Shown piece by piece: positions 7,593 to 18,800 of a stretch of DNA of 43,759 nucleotides. The stretch covers positions 1 to 43,759 of the forward strand of contig CAZYQI010000027.1 in NCBI GenBank assembly GCA_964649745.1. Reading direction: 5' to 3'. The notes under the pieces are model-generated. The model saw only the letters and a program-made list of their open reading frames with translations, ran no database searches and was not told where the DNA came from. The DNA is from CAZEHS01 sp964649745. GTDB lineage: Bacteria > Bacillota > Clostridia > Peptostreptococcales > Acidaminobacteraceae. Within the stretch, counting starts at the first letter, position 1. The number at the start of each line of letters is the position of its first letter. A program made the translations under genes and the position numbers.

Positions 7593-10500
7593 CTATTTAA
7601 CCTTTATTGTTAATCCTTTTGGTCCTTTGTGCTTATCAATAATATAGTTTCCAAACTCATCGGCATCAGCTTTCCATTGCAGTTCTTTGCCCGATTTTTT
7701 TAGTTCAAATACTTTGTATGCGCTTCCTCCATGTCCTTCCACGTCCTTCGCCCAATATAGACCAGTATTGGGGTCTTTGTATGCTGATACATTTTGTCCG
7801 TTAATTCGATAGTCGATTTTATCAGTTGCAGTTGTTTTAATATCCCATAGAGTTTTGGTATTCTTTTTTGTTCCACCATTACTTGCTTTCTCACCCTGCA
7901 AAACTTTACTCTCCGAATACTTAGTCCACGTCTCATCCAGATTGTAAAACGCTGTTCCTGATGATGCCGCGCCATGGGCTACTGCTGCGGCGCTTGCAGG
8001 AGCAAGTGCCAGGGAAAGGCCACCCGAGGGAGGGGCTGCTCCAATGGAAATGCCTTCCCCCATTACTCCAACCAGCACTTCTACACCGCCCTGGACTACT
8101 ACAATTGCTTCTCCTACAAATTTCCCTTGGTAATAGGCGGGCTTGCTGTATGCGCTCTCTGACGAATCAAATTTCCCAAGGTTCAGTGTTACGGATTGTA
8201 TATATCCTTCGTTAACGCCTTCGATAAAAGAGAATCCACTGTTTATTTTTTCTTTTATCAGCGACTTTAAGTCCTTTTGGGGAGTGCCAAAGCTAAATCC
8301 GTTCTTGACTAATTCTGTATGTCTAGGACTTGCCACTGACGCAGTTAAGCCTCGTAGTGATACCACATTATTCGTCGCCTTAACCTGCTGCCCGCCACCA
8401 TTGGTCAACCCAAAAATCCGCTGAAGAGTTTCCACCCTTGCATTATGATCCGATTCACTCCGGTTGTTACTGGAACTCCCGCCACTGCTGTAGTTCGAGT
8501 AGTAATTATCCATCTCCTCTTTTGAAACCGTGCCGGTGTTGCCGTTATTAACAACACCTTTGGGAGTGAATGAACCGTCTGGGTGATAGGAGCCGGAAGG
8601 GTCAATGGATCTTTTAGCATGCCCCGTAGGATCCCAATAAACCACCGGGTTATTACTGCAGTAGCTGTACAGATTCAAGCTCAGTGGGTCGGTTGGGTTG
8701 CCTCTATACGTATCCTCCTGCAGGAACCGGGCTGTTTTAGGATCGTAGAACCGTGCTTTCAGGTAGTAGTACCCTGTTTCTTCATCGAATTCATACCCGC
8801 CGTAACGGATGGGGTTCTTAGCGGTGCCGGTGCTGCTTAAGGGTACGCCGAAGGCATCGTAGGTGTATGTTGCCTGGGCGGTGCCACCGCTGTTAATGAG
8901 GGCTACTACGTCGGCGTGGCCGTTATACAGATACCCTAGAGTTTCACTGCCTGATTTGCGACTGAGGGCGATGCCTGCACCGTAGGTGGTTCGGCCTGTT
9001 TCTTTACCGCTGTTATCGGTTTCAAGAACCGGGTTGTCGCTTACATAGAGGGTGTTGGTGGTTTGACCCATAACGGTTTTGGATACCCGGAGGCCTTCGC
9101 CGTTATACCCGTTACTGACTGCCTTGCCCCCTTGGGTGCTTTGGATCAGTTCGTTGAATGCGTTATACTTATTGCTGCCAATCCACGCCACCATGGGGTT
9201 TTCTTCTACGGTGGTCTGGCCCATGACGAAGGCGCTGAAGTGTGCCTTGGGTGCCGGGGCTATGGGGTCCAGCTTGGTGAGCTCGGCTTTTTTCTGGTAG
9301 AGCAAATTACCGTTGCTATCGTAAATGTACTCGATAAACGCACGCTTGCTTCCCGGGGTTTCGACGGCCTTTACACCTCCGGCGCCCAGGGTTTCTTCCG
9401 TGGTGCTGACCAGTCGGTTCTGTTCATTATACTCGTAACTGGTAGCCGTAATGGCGCTGCTGCCGGTTTGCACGACCTGACGGATGCGGTTCCCCGCTTT
9501 GTCGTAGGCATATTCGGTGGTGCGCTGGCCTTCCGGCGTGGGTTCGCTGACCTTGACCAGCCGGTTCAGGCGGTCGTAGGTGTAGGTGGTGGACCCTTGG
9601 GGTTCCGTCTTGGTAAGCTGGTTGCCTGTGGCGTCGTAGGTGTAGGTATAGGTGTCGGTTTTGCCGCCGTAGGTGTTTTTCAGCTCCTTCAGGGTGCCGT
9701 CCATAAAGTAAGTATACACCTCTGTGGCGCCGCCGGGTTGGGTAATTTTCCACTTAAGTCCATTTGCATAGTATTCTATCTTGGTTTTGTTGTTATCCGG
9801 GTCAATCACCAGGGTGGGTCTGCCCGCTTTATCCAGGAGGGTTTTGGTGGTTTTGCCCGTGGGGTCGGTGAAGAGCTCCGCCAGGTATTTGACGCCCCCT
9901 TCGTCTACTATGGTACTGTATTCGAAGGTGCTGCTGCCCACCTTGGGCACGTTCTTGATGATGCAGCGGTTCAGCTCATCGTAGGCACGGGTGGTTTTCC
10001 CGGAGGAATCCGTCATGATGACCTTGTTCCCTGCGGGGTCGTACTTGTTGGTGACGGTAAGCCCTGCCGCTTCTTTCTTGGTTTCATTGCCCAGAACGTC
10101 GTAGGTGTAGCTGGTGGTTACGCCGTTGCGGTCCACCATGGTTTTCTTGCTGCCGTCCCCGTAGTAGGTGTAGCTTTCGGTTTTGCGGGGATCATAAACG
10201 TTCTTTCCGCCCTTTTGAGTGATGCCCAGGGGGTCGATACGCTTAAGGGGCAGGTTTCGGTCGTTGTATTTCCAGGTGGTGATGTTGCCATTGCCATCCG
10301 TTTGGGTGAGTAGGTTCCCCAGGGCATCGTAAACAAACCGGGTTTTCTCGCCCAGGGCATTGGTGACGGTTTTTACTTTCCCGGCTACCTTGTCATATTC
10401 ATAGCTGCGTCCGGTTCCGTTGCCGTCCGCTTCACCCAACAAGCGCCCCAAACCGTCATAAATCTTAGTCTCGGTATGGCCTTCCCCATCCGTTGTCTTA

Positions 10501-13500
10501 ATCAGGTTACCGGACTTGTCGTACTCGAACTTACGGACCATGGCGGTGGTGCCTTGGTAGGTTTTAGACTCCACCTGCTGATGATCCTTGTTGTAGGTCT
10601 TTTCCTCCGCAATCGCTCCGGTACCATCTTCAACTTTTGTGACCCGGTTGAAGTCGTCGTAGGTGTTTTCAGTGGTGGAAATGTCATAGCCAGATCCTGC
10701 GCATTCGGTAATCTTAAATTCCTTTATCGAATTGCCATTGCCGTCATATTGCCACATACTGCCAACAACTTTCTCATCGTTACTGGTCCCCCGGGCAAAG
10801 GTATACTGCATCATTTTTCTGCCCAGTTGGTCATATACGATTCCAGTGAAAATTCCATTGGGATCCAATTTATAAACCAGATTCCCGGCCTTATCATATT
10901 TATATGCAATCGTTGATACCAGCCCGCCGCCACTGACAGTTTCAGTCAGCACACGGCCCTGGGGATCGTAAACCTTCTCCGTTTTCCTGCCGGTGGTATC
11001 GGATACTGCAACCGTACGGAGATTTCGGTCGTACAGGTAGGTTTCCGTGTTGCCTTCTATGCTGGAATCGCTGTCGTAGGTGACAGTACCTACCAGATTA
11101 AGTCCAGCGATGCTGTAGGTGGTGATATTGCCCCTGCCGTCGGTCTTGGTCAGCAGGTTCCCGGCGGCATCATAGGTGTTCTTTTCAATGACTTGTTCCG
11201 GGTCTGCACTGCTGGCCCGTTTGGTGATCTTGGTCACATTTCCGGCATCATTCAGGGTGTAGAGGATTTCAGCCCCGTCGGCCAGCACGTCCTTAACCTT
11301 TCGCCCCATGCCGTCCCGTTCGATACGGGTACCGTAGTTCCGGCCGTCAAGGTTTTGAAGCACCGTTCCATCCGCATCGTACCGGGTACCCGGTCCCCAG
11401 GCGGAAATGATTTTTGAATCCTCATCGGCCCCACTGGCAGCAGCAAAGGCCTCGCCGCCGATGGTTTTGATCAACCGGCCTTCCTTATCGTACTGGTAGG
11501 CGTTGATGACCGTGGATGACAGGGTGGTGCCATCCTTGTAGTATTGTTTCACGGTCTTCTGTTGACTCATCTTGTCGTACGTGTATTCTTGCCGCACAGT
11601 TGTGCTTAAATCCGCTGGATTAAAGCTTGTACCGTAAGCTTTTGGTGAGACTTTGGTGCTCATCCGGCCTGCGGTGTCATATGTGTAGTAAGTCGTGTAG
11701 GTTTTCTCAACATAACCGCCTTCTATACCCGTCAGTTCTTTCACAGGGCGTTCTTCTTTCTCCTTCTGCCCCAGGGTGTTATAGGTGTAGGTCACCACGT
11801 TTCTCAGGGGATCCGTTTCCGTTTTAAGCATTCCCTTTTCATAGGTTTTTCCCCGGACGATGCTAACGGCGTTGCCTTCCTCGTTGAGGCCGCTTTCCCG
11901 GGTTTCCGTCAGGCGGTTCAGGGTGTCGTAGATGTTCTCCACGGTGTTTCCTTCCCCGTCGATGGTTTTGGCCAGATTGCCGTTGGTGTCATAGCTGTTC
12001 CGGGTGGTGATTGGGACGGCATCACCTGAGCCGTGTCCCTTTTCGTTCAGGTACCGCCCGCCGATGAACTTGGTCAGCTCGGTGATGCGGTTCTTGTAGT
12101 CGTAGCTGTACTTTTCGGTGAACGTGTCTCCGTCGTTGCCGTAGATGGTTTTCTGGATGCAGTTGCCCTCACCGTCGAAGGCCTGGTCGGTACGGCGGCC
12201 GTTTTTGTCGGTGATCTTGATGGGGTTCCCCGCCAGGTCGAAGGCGATCCACTGGATGGCCTGCCGTTCGTAGGAGGGAATCTCCCAGGGGTTCACCAGG
12301 TCTTTTCCCTGCCGCACGATGCTGGGCTTGCCCAGGGGATGATATTCGTACCCTTCATATCGGTAAGCACCCTGGCTGGGGACCCATTTGTTCAGGACCC
12401 TGCCCATGCCGTCGTACTGATAGATGGTCTGCTGGCCTTCGTAGGTGCTTTCGGTCTTGATCAGGCCGTTCTTGTAGTATTCGATGGTTTTCTGCCCACC
12501 GTCGGGATTGGTCACGCTGGTGACGGCATCCCGGTAGTTACGCGTTTCAACGAATTCTGCCGTCTCTGCCCCGGTCAGGACCTTGGTGGTGGTGATGACG
12601 GTTTCCTTTTCAGGGCTGACGCTGTACCGGATGGAGCTGCGCTGAGTGGCTACCCCGGCGGTGGAAATGACACCCTCCCCGGTCTTTCGGTTCAGGCCGT
12701 CGTAGGTGGCAGTGTTGGTAACCAGGTTCGGCAGCTTACGGCTGGTTTCGTTGCCGAAGCCATCGTAGGCAATGAGGGTGATGCCCCCTTCCGAGTCGGT
12801 AATTTTGGTAACCCGGCCTGCGGTGTTGTATTCATACAGGGTCTTTTTCCCTGCTTCTGTAGCCTTGGGAGTGGATTCACTGCTTTTAAGGTTGTTGGCA
12901 TTGTATTCGTACTTGGTGACACCGCCGTCCGGGGCGGTTACCTTCAGCAGGTTCCCGTTGTCCTCGTAATCGTAGCGGGTGACATAGCCCCGGGGGCTTT
13001 TTTCTGTCAGCAGCCAGCCGACGGTATTGTAGGTGTATACCCAGGTGTTGCCCAGGTCGTCCTTCTTGGTGGCCAGGTTTCCATAGCCGTCGTAGGTATA
13101 GGTTTCATGGCCAAGATTGGGAAGGGTTTTCTTTACCAGCATCCCCTTGGCTGCCCCAACGTTCTGGTAGTCGTAGGTGGTGATGGCAAACTGGTTTCGG
13201 TCGTCCTTATTGGCATACTCCTTAGCGGCACTGTAGGGTGCCACTTCTTTGACGAGCTTCAGCCCGGACTTATCGAAAATGTAGTACTTCTTATTGCCTT
13301 CCTCATCGGTTTCCTTGGTGAGGTTGTTTTTTGCATCGTAGATAAAGGTGGAGATTCCGCCGTCCGGGTTGGTGATCTTGGTGATGTTCCCCCGGGTATC
13401 CCGCTCATAGCCGGTAACGCGGCCGTTCCGGTCAGTGACTGTCCGTTCTTCCCCATAACGGTTGATGCCGCTGGAATCGGTTACATAATCCACCGTGATG

Positions 13501-15749
13501 GTTCCGCCCTCGGGGTCTTGGGTCTTGGTGGTGTAGAAGGAGGTGTCATACCACTTAATCAGGGTTTTGCCGTCCTTGGTGATGGTGGTCTTCCTGTCCG
13601 CCACGGAATAGCTGTACACCCCCGCTTTGCTGTTGGTGATGCCGTCCGGGCTGGTATAGCTGGAAACCTTGTGGTTATCTGCATGGTTGTAGGTGATGCT
13701 CTCCGTTACGATACCGCTGCCGTTCTTGACTACGGTCAGGTAGTTGGAGCCGTCATATTCGTAGCTGGTGGCGCGACCCTTGGCATCGACGGCGCTAGTG
13801 AGGCGTTTGGAAGCGTCGTAATTGTAGGATGCCACGGTAACGCCCCGGGGATCGGTGATGGAGGTGATCTGGTTGTTGGCGTTATACGTGAAGTTGAATT
13901 TACGCCCTACTGAATCGGCGATGGTCGTGATTTTACCTGAACTATTTACTTCGTTAGTAATCCGGTTGCCGTTACGGTCCTGCATCCAGTCCAAAAATCC
14001 GTTGGCGGCAAAATGGTACTGGTACTGATCCTTGGTGGTGAGCAGCCACCCGCTGGATTCCACCAGGGTGCTGCGGCTGTCGTAGGCCTCGTAGGTGCTG
14101 CCGCTCTTTTGGAACACCTGGATGCCGCCGTTGGGAAGCTTGACGTTGTACAGGCTGGTGTTGGTCGTGTCCTGTTTCACATAGCCTTCAAAGCCGAAGG
14201 TCCAGCCCCGACCCATGATAGGGTTGACCCGATCATCCTTGGAATTGTAGGTACGGCTGATGTTCAGGGTGAAGCCCAGGGTGTTCATGCTGAAGTCGGT
14301 GGCTTCGGTGGAGTAGTTGCCGGTACCGGGGTTCACTCCGGATTCGCCGAAATGGATGGCTTCCTGAAGAGCAGGAGAGATGGTGGCAGCAAAGGCTTCA
14401 ATGGCGCTGTTCTTCTGTACAACCGCTGTATCTGTTACAGGGGCGGTGCTCTGTTCAGCGGTGGTCATCTGACCGGTAAGAGCTTTTTCGGCATCCAAAA
14501 GGGTTCCTGTAAGGGTTTTGCCGGTAAGGCCCGGGAGCTTTTTTCCAGTGGTTTTCAGCCGATAGGCAATTTCCCGGTTGGTCATGGAGGGGAACTGGCT
14601 TTTAACCAAGGCTGCCACCCCGGTGGCAAAGGGAGCCGCCATGGAGGTACCGGTCTTCATGTTGTAGCCGCCCTCCGGCTCAGTGCTGAGGATGCCCGTA
14701 CCGGGAGCTGCCAGCTCCACCCGTGTTCCGTAGTTGGCGTAGGAAGGCAGGGCTCCCTGAGCATCGATGGCGGTGACGGTTACGAGGTTGTCCATCTCGA
14801 AGGCTGCAGGGTACACTGGGGTCTGGTCGATGTTGATCCCCTTATTCCCCGCCGCGCAGATGTAGAGGATGTCGGATTCCTCCATGGCATCCCTCAGGGC
14901 CCGGTTATTGTCGTAGCCTCCGAAGGAACAGTTGATGATCTGAACCCCCATTTTCCGGGCGTACTGGATGGCTTCAATGGCGTCTGCCGTGTAGCCTTTG
15001 TTTTCGTGCATGAATTTCAAGGGCACCAGCTTCACTTTCGGTGCAACCCCGACGGTTCCTTCCCCGTTTTCGGAAGCGGCGATGGTGCCGGCACAGTGGG
15101 TCCCGTGGGTATCATAGGCCGTTCCGTCGAACACGGTGCCGTCATGGTTGTAGAAATCGTAGCCGGTAACGTCGTCAACGTAGCCGTTGCCGTCATCGTC
15201 CAGACCGTTCTGGGGGATTTCGTTCTTGTTGGTGTAGATATTGGCTTTCAGGTCCGGATGGGCGGTGTCGATGCCGGTATCCAAGACACCCACCAGCACG
15301 CTGGGGCTTCCCTTGGTAACCTTCCATCCGGCGGCAGCGTTGATATCCACCTGACTTAGCTGGGAAAGGCCCCACTGTTCGCTGTAGCGGGGTTCTTCAA
15401 AGGTTTCCAGGGGATAGTTCGGCTGAATATATTCAATGTTGGTATCCTTTTTCAACTCGGTGATTACGGCTTCCAGGGGTTTTTCTTCGCTGACCTGTAC
15501 CAGGTCGAAGCCTCCGGTTTCCTTGACGCTTTCCATTTCGGTCAGACCAAGGGCAACCTTGGTCTGTTCCAACTTCGCTTCTTTCCCGGTTTCGTCTTTA
15601 TACTTGATGATCAGGTCCGGCTTTTCTACCGCCGTAGGCTCCTGAGGGATGCTTTCGGCAAGGGTACGGATGGCGATGGGGTCGCCAAGGGTAAGGGATA
15701 GGGCTAAGAGCCCACACAGGGTCCTTTTCAGCCACTGGTTTTTCTTCAT
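7593..15749 (-). CDS. Giant secreted S8 subtilase-RHS repeat polymorphic toxin
   Basis: 2718 residues, start ATG with AGGAGG at 5-6 bases. Domains in order: Sec signal (about 1-31); I9/fervidolysin-like propeptide (about 45-115); subtilisin-like protease with Asp157 (VLDTGID), His215 (THGTHCAG), oxyanion Asn302 (AAGN) and Ser369 (GTSMAAP), all present; a DUF6531-type RHS entry segment (about 465-545); several tens of YD/RHS repeats (about 570-2230); the RHS core ending at DPTGH (residue 2377); then a unique tip of about 340 residues. The tip holds a hydrophobic Gly/Ala-rich segment and a compact end with GHGGSAYKVFEL, WKADADEFGNYI and KHKGPKGL, which looks like a small nuclease-type toxin but which I cannot assign firmly. 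RHS shells enclose toxins; the fused protease may mature or release the complex. A soluble immunity gene follows. Confidence 0.93.
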   Translation of the reverse strand: MKKNQWLKRTLCGLLALSLTLGDPIAIRTLAESIPQEPTAVEKPDLIIKYKDETGKEAKLEQTKVALGLTEMESVKETGGFDLVQVSEEKPLEAVITELKKDTNIEYIQPNYPLETFEEPRYSEQWGLSQLSQVDINAAAGWKVTKGSPSVLVGVLDTGIDTAHPDLKANIYTNKNEIPQNGLDDDGNGYVDDVTGYDFYNHDGTVFDGTAYDTHGTHCAGTIAASENGEGTVGVAPKVKLVPLKFMHENKGYTADAIEAIQYARKMGVQIINCSFGGYDNNRALRDAMEESDILYICAAGNKGINIDQTPVYPAAFEMDNLVTVTAIDAQGALPSYANYGTRVELAAPGTGILSTEPEGGYNMKTGTSMAAPFATGVAALVKSQFPSMTNREIAYRLKTTGKKLPGLTGKTLTGTLLDAEKALTGQMTTAEQSTAPVTDTAVVQKNSAIEAFAATISPALQEAIHFGESGVNPGTGNYSTEATDFSMNTLGFTLNISRTYNSKDDRVNPIMGRGWTFGFEGYVKQDTTNTSLYNVKLPNGGIQVFQKSGSTYEAYDSRSTLVESSGWLLTTKDQYQYHFAANGFLDWMQDRNGNRITNEVNSSGKITTIADSVGRKFNFTYNANNQITSITDPRGVTVASYNYDASKRLTSAVDAKGRATSYEYDGSNYLTVVKNGSGIVTESITYNHADNHKVSSYTSPDGITNSKAGVYSYSVADRKTTITKDGKTLIKWYDTSFYTTKTQDPEGGTITVDYVTDSSGINRYGEERTVTDRNGRVTGYERDTRGNITKITNPDGGISTFIYDAKNNLTKETDEEGNKKYYIFDKSGLKLVKEVAPYSAAKEYANKDDRNQFAITTYDYQNVGAAKGMLVKKTLPNLGHETYTYDGYGNLATKKDDLGNTWVYTYNTVGWLLTEKSPRGYVTRYDYEDNGNLLKVTAPDGGVTKYEYNANNLKSSESTPKATEAGKKTLYEYNTAGRVTKITDSEGGITLIAYDGFGNETSRKLPNLVTNTATYDGLNRKTGEGVISTAGVATQRSSIRYSVSPEKETVITTTKVLTGAETAEFVETRNYRDAVTSVTNPDGGQKTIEYYKNGLIKTESTYEGQQTIYQYDGMGRVLNKWVPSQGAYRYEGYEYHPLGKPSIVRQGKDLVNPWEIPSYERQAIQWIAFDLAGNPIKITDKNGRRTDQAFDGEGNCIQKTIYGNDGDTFTEKYSYDYKNRITELTKFIGGRYLNEKGHGSGDAVPITTRNSYDTNGNLAKTIDGEGNTVENIYDTLNRLTETRESGLNEEGNAVSIVRGKTYEKGMLKTETDPLRNVVTYTYNTLGQKEKEERPVKELTGIEGGYVEKTYTTYYTYDTAGRMSTKVSPKAYGTSFNPADLSTTVRQEYTYDKMSQQKTVKQYYKDGTTLSSTVINAYQYDKEGRLIKTIGGEAFAAASGADEDSKIISAWGPGTRYDADGTVLQNLDGRNYGTRIERDGMGRKVKDVLADGAEILYTLNDAGNVTKITKRASSADPEQVIEKNTYDAAGNLLTKTDGRGNITTYSIAGLNLVGTVTYDSDSSIEGNTETYLYDRNLRTVAVSDTTGRKTEKVYDPQGRVLTETVSGGGLVSTIAYKYDKAGNLVYKLDPNGIFTGIVYDQLGRKMMQYTFARGTSNDEKVVGSMWQYDGNGNSIKEFKITECAGSGYDISTTENTYDDFNRVTKVEDGTGAIAEEKTYNKDHQQVESKTYQGTTAMVRKFEYDKSGNLIKTTDGEGHTETKIYDGLGRLLGEADGNGTGRSYEYDKVAGKVKTVTNALGEKTRFVYDALGNLLTQTDGNGNITTWKYNDRNLPLKRIDPLGITQKGGKNVYDPRKTESYTYYGDGSKKTMVDRNGVTTSYTYDVLGNETKKEAAGLTVTNKYDPAGNKVIMTDSSGKTTRAYDELNRCIIKNVPKVGSSTFEYSTIVDEGGVKYLAELFTDPTGKTTKTLLDKAGRPTLVIDPDNNKTKIEYYANGLKWKITQPGGATEVYTYFMDGTLKELKNTYGGKTDTYTYTYDATGNQLTKTEPQGSTTYTYDRLNRLVKVSEPTPEGQRTTEYAYDKAGNRIRQVVQTGSSAITATSYEYNEQNRLVSTTEETLGAGGVKAVETPGSKRAFIEYIYDSNGNLLYQKKAELTKLDPIAPAPKAHFSAFVMGQTTVEENPMVAWIGSNKYNAFNELIQSTQGGKAVSNGYNGEGLRVSKTVMGQTTNTLYVSDNPVLETDNSGKETGRTTYGAGIALSRKSGSETLGYLYNGHADVVALINSGGTAQATYTYDAFGVPLSSTGTAKNPIRYGGYEFDEETGYYYLKARFYDPKTARFLQEDTYRGNPTDPLSLNLYSYCSNNPVVYWDPTGHAKRSIDPSGSYHPDGSFTPKGVVNNGNTGTVSKEEMDNYYSNYSSGGSSSNNRSESDHNARVETLQRIFGLTNGGGQQVKATNNVVSLRGLTASVASPRHTELVKNGFSFGTPQKDLKSLIKEKINSGFSFIEGVNEGYIQSVTLNLGKFDSSESAYSKPAYYQGKFVGEAIVVVQGGVEVLVGVMGEGISIGAAPPSGGLSLALAPASAAAVAHGAASSGTAFYNLDETWTKYSESKVLQGEKASNGGTKKNTKTLWDIKTTATDKIDYRINGQNVSAYKDPNTGLYWAKDVEGHGGSAYKVFELKKSGKELQWKADADEFGNYIIDKHKGPKGLTIKVK
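8619..9162. repeat. RHS core repeat, copy 2 (inside the large toxin gene)
   Basis: This is the partner of 6190-6733, in the same orientation, 2429 bases apart. Recombination between the copies would swap the toxin tip and delete the present tip together with its immunity gene. Confidence 0.9.
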
Positions 15750-15802
15750 GATTTCCTCCTAATGGGATGTATGGCAGGTTTCTTTTCCATTGCTCGGTTC
15801 GA

Positions 15803-18800
15803 TCAGTTATGCCAACCCTCAACAGCATAAGGATTCGCCTTTTCGAAGTTCTCTTTTTCAAGATGTTTCAGGTCGTGTTCTTTTACCGGCGGGTTGTCTC
15901 CTTCGATGTCATGGACGGTGTAGGTCAGGGTTGCTCCCCCGGTCTGCCGTCCCTTGAACACGATGTTGTTGATGATTCCGGCCCAGCTGTAGCCATCGTC
16001 TACGATCTTATGGACCAGGAATTCCGCTCTGCCGGGGCTGTGGTTCAAGATTTCAATTTCCGTTCCGGGTACCATGCCGTCGGAGACTTCCTTTCCCACG
16101 CTGTACGCACAAAGGTCCTCAACTCGCACGCTGGAGGGGTAGTACACTTCCAGCCGGTATTTCTTGAAATCGGTGATGTCCGACGCGGTCAGGGCCATTT
16201 CCACGGGCTCTTTTTTCTTGACCTGGGCCGGAATGGCGCAGTTGATCACCAGGTGGCTCCAGGGTCCTTTCCCGTAGCGGTTGCAGGCCCTTACCCGGTA
16301 GGTGTTCTCCTCGAAGGATTTGATCCCATGGTGCTCGTAGCGGGTGGCGCCGTACCCTTTGATGACGGTGCCGTTCACTTCCACCTCGTACCATTCGGCA
16401 CCGGGGACGGGATCCCAGGTCATGATGGCGGTGTGGCTCTTGTTGGCCATTTGGGTTTCATAGATTTTGGGCAGGATCCCTGCGGGGGTTTTGACTTTTA
16501 TGTAATCTGTCCAGAACCCCTCCCGATAGTCGGTGACGGCCCGTACACGGTATTTATGCTCAGTGAAGGGGTCCAGTTCGTCATGGAGGTACTTGGTGTC
16601 CTTCACCTGTACCACATAACCGTCCACTTCCACATCGTAGCCTTTGATGATGTCTGCCGGATCCACCGTACGGGGTGCCACCGGCTGCCATTTCAGTTCC
16701 ACCTGGTTGGTCTGGATAAAGGGGGTCACGGTGTCTACCCAGTCCGGACGTCGGGGAATCTTCTTGGATTCGATGGGCTCCGACCAGTTGGAGTAGCCAC
16801 CGTCGGTATCCTTGCCCCTTACCAGGTACTGATGGTTCTCCGCGTCGGTGAAATCGATCTTATAAAGCCGCTCTACGGATTCACCGATGGTGGTGCCGTC
16901 CTGCTGGATTTCATATTTATAGGCCCCTTCCACGGCCCCCCACTGGATCATCAGGTCGGCGTTTTCGGCGTCTACCCACTCAATGGCGGGTGTTGACAGC
17001 TGCAGGGGGGTGATATCGGTTATTTCGGTCCAGGGACTGACACCGGCAGCATTCTTAGACCGGACCTTCACATCGCAGTTCACTGTTTTATCTTCGATTA
17101 CAAAGTCTAGGGCAGGTGTCTGGCAGCTTTGGGATTCTGTAAAGAGAACCGCCGCTCCTTTGCAGAAGTTTATTTCCAGGTCGTAGCTGTCCGCCTCCTT
17201 GGCGGCGTCCCAGCTCATGGAGACACTGTTCTTATCCACATTCCCTTTGAGATTTAGGACCGGGTCCGGGGGGATAAAGGTGGTCTTTTCAATCTGCCAC
17301 AGGGACCATTCCCCGAAGCCGTCTGCATTGACACCCCTGACCCGGATGATGTGGCTTGAGTTGGGTGAAAGGCCTTCCACGGTATAGCTCAGTTCCTTTT
17401 GAAGGGGTATGATCTCTCCGTCAACGTCCACTTCATAATTCTTGGCGCCCGAAAGGGCGTCCCACTGAATGGTGATGGTTCGGTTGGTTTTTGTGTACTG
17501 GACATGGGTGGGAGCCATCAGATATGGCGCGCTTGTTTTAACCGTTATCATCTCGCTCCAGGGTCCATAATCATTATCAAGCTTGGCGCGTACTCTGTAG
17601 GTGTATGACTTAGAAGACTCAAGTCCATATACTTCCAGTGCGTTGGTTGACTTAGGCGTAATCACCACGCCACTGTTCGTTTCGACTTCGTAGGTTGCGC
17701 TGCTTCCAGTAGAGTCCCATGACAGGCGAATACTATTCTCGGATGCTACACCTTTCAGATCCCGGATAAGCAACACACTGTCTCCTTCTTGAAACAGCGG
17801 AACGCTGACCACGGCGCTTTCACGGCCCAGTATGTCCACGGTTTTGGCCTGAAACTCACAGAGGCCGGTTTTCGTCACTTCCACTAGGCCTGTGTAATCC
17901 TTCCATTCTTCATTCCCAAGCTGCTTCAAACGGTATTGGGTTTTATAAAGGCCTGTGGCAGCGTCTACTGCATCGGTCACATATATCTTGTAAGGCTCAG
18001 TGGCAGTGTCGGTGTCCGGGTTTCGGGTGATCACCGGAGATGCCGGGTTTTCAGTTCCCAGGCTGAAAGGCCCGAACTTCCCGGTGCTGACATTCCCCAC
18101 GCTGTCCACTGCCCGGTAGTGGATGTACCAGGTTCCTTCGGCACTTACGGTCAACGGTGCACCATAAACGTTCCATGTGGCAGGGATATCCGCGGTATTG
18201 GTCAGCCCGTATTTTTTTTCCGTTACGCTGCTTTGGCCATCACTGTAGTCAAGGGTCGCGGTATAGGTTTTTGAAGCCGTATTATAGTTACCCGTACTTA
18301 GGGTTACCGAAGGCAGCTCCTTATCAATGTTGCTGACTGTAATGGTTTTGACGGCATCATTCCCGGCGCGGTCCTTAGCATAGACGGTGTGGATACCGTT
18401 TGTTATTGCCTGGAAGCTCCCGGTAAAGTCCACCCCGGATTCTGCCACATACCCCCCGGTTTGCTCACCAAGACACCAGCGCTGCAGCACGATTTCGGAT
18501 CCAGTTCCGTTAACCGCTGCGCTGATGGTGACATTATTCCCCGTAGCCGCCGTGGTAGAGGGGGTCAGGGTAATGGTAGGTAGCAAACGGTCAATCACCA
18601 CATTGTAGACTGCCGTCGTAGTAGCCAGTCCGTCACTAACCGATATCGTAAAACTCTTGGCTCCCTCGGGGAGTGCCGTGATCGGAGTGGTGAGATTCAC
18701 CGTCTGTTCCGTTGTCGTCCCTGATGTGAGGCTTTTGGAGGCCAGCTCCGCTGCGCCGTTTAACAGCTTGACGGTTAACGGCCCCCCTTCAAAGTCGCTG

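Noticed and set aside
9063..10313. Other long plus-strand frames opposite the RHS gene (also 14013-15359 and 15767-16996)
   Set aside because: They are shadows of the RHS and fibronectin genes on the opposite strand with repetitive, unfamiliar products.
12033..13913. A 626-codon plus-strand frame opposite the RHS gene
   Set aside because: It lies entirely antisense to the RHS repeats, whose regular codon pattern creates long open frames on the other strand; it has no ribosome binding site and a low-complexity Gly/Val-rich product.
7593..15749. YD/RHS repeats considered as a CRISPR array or DNA tandem repeat
   Set aside because: The periodicity is at protein level with variable spacing, in a single continuous coding frame; there are no identical repeats with unique spacers.
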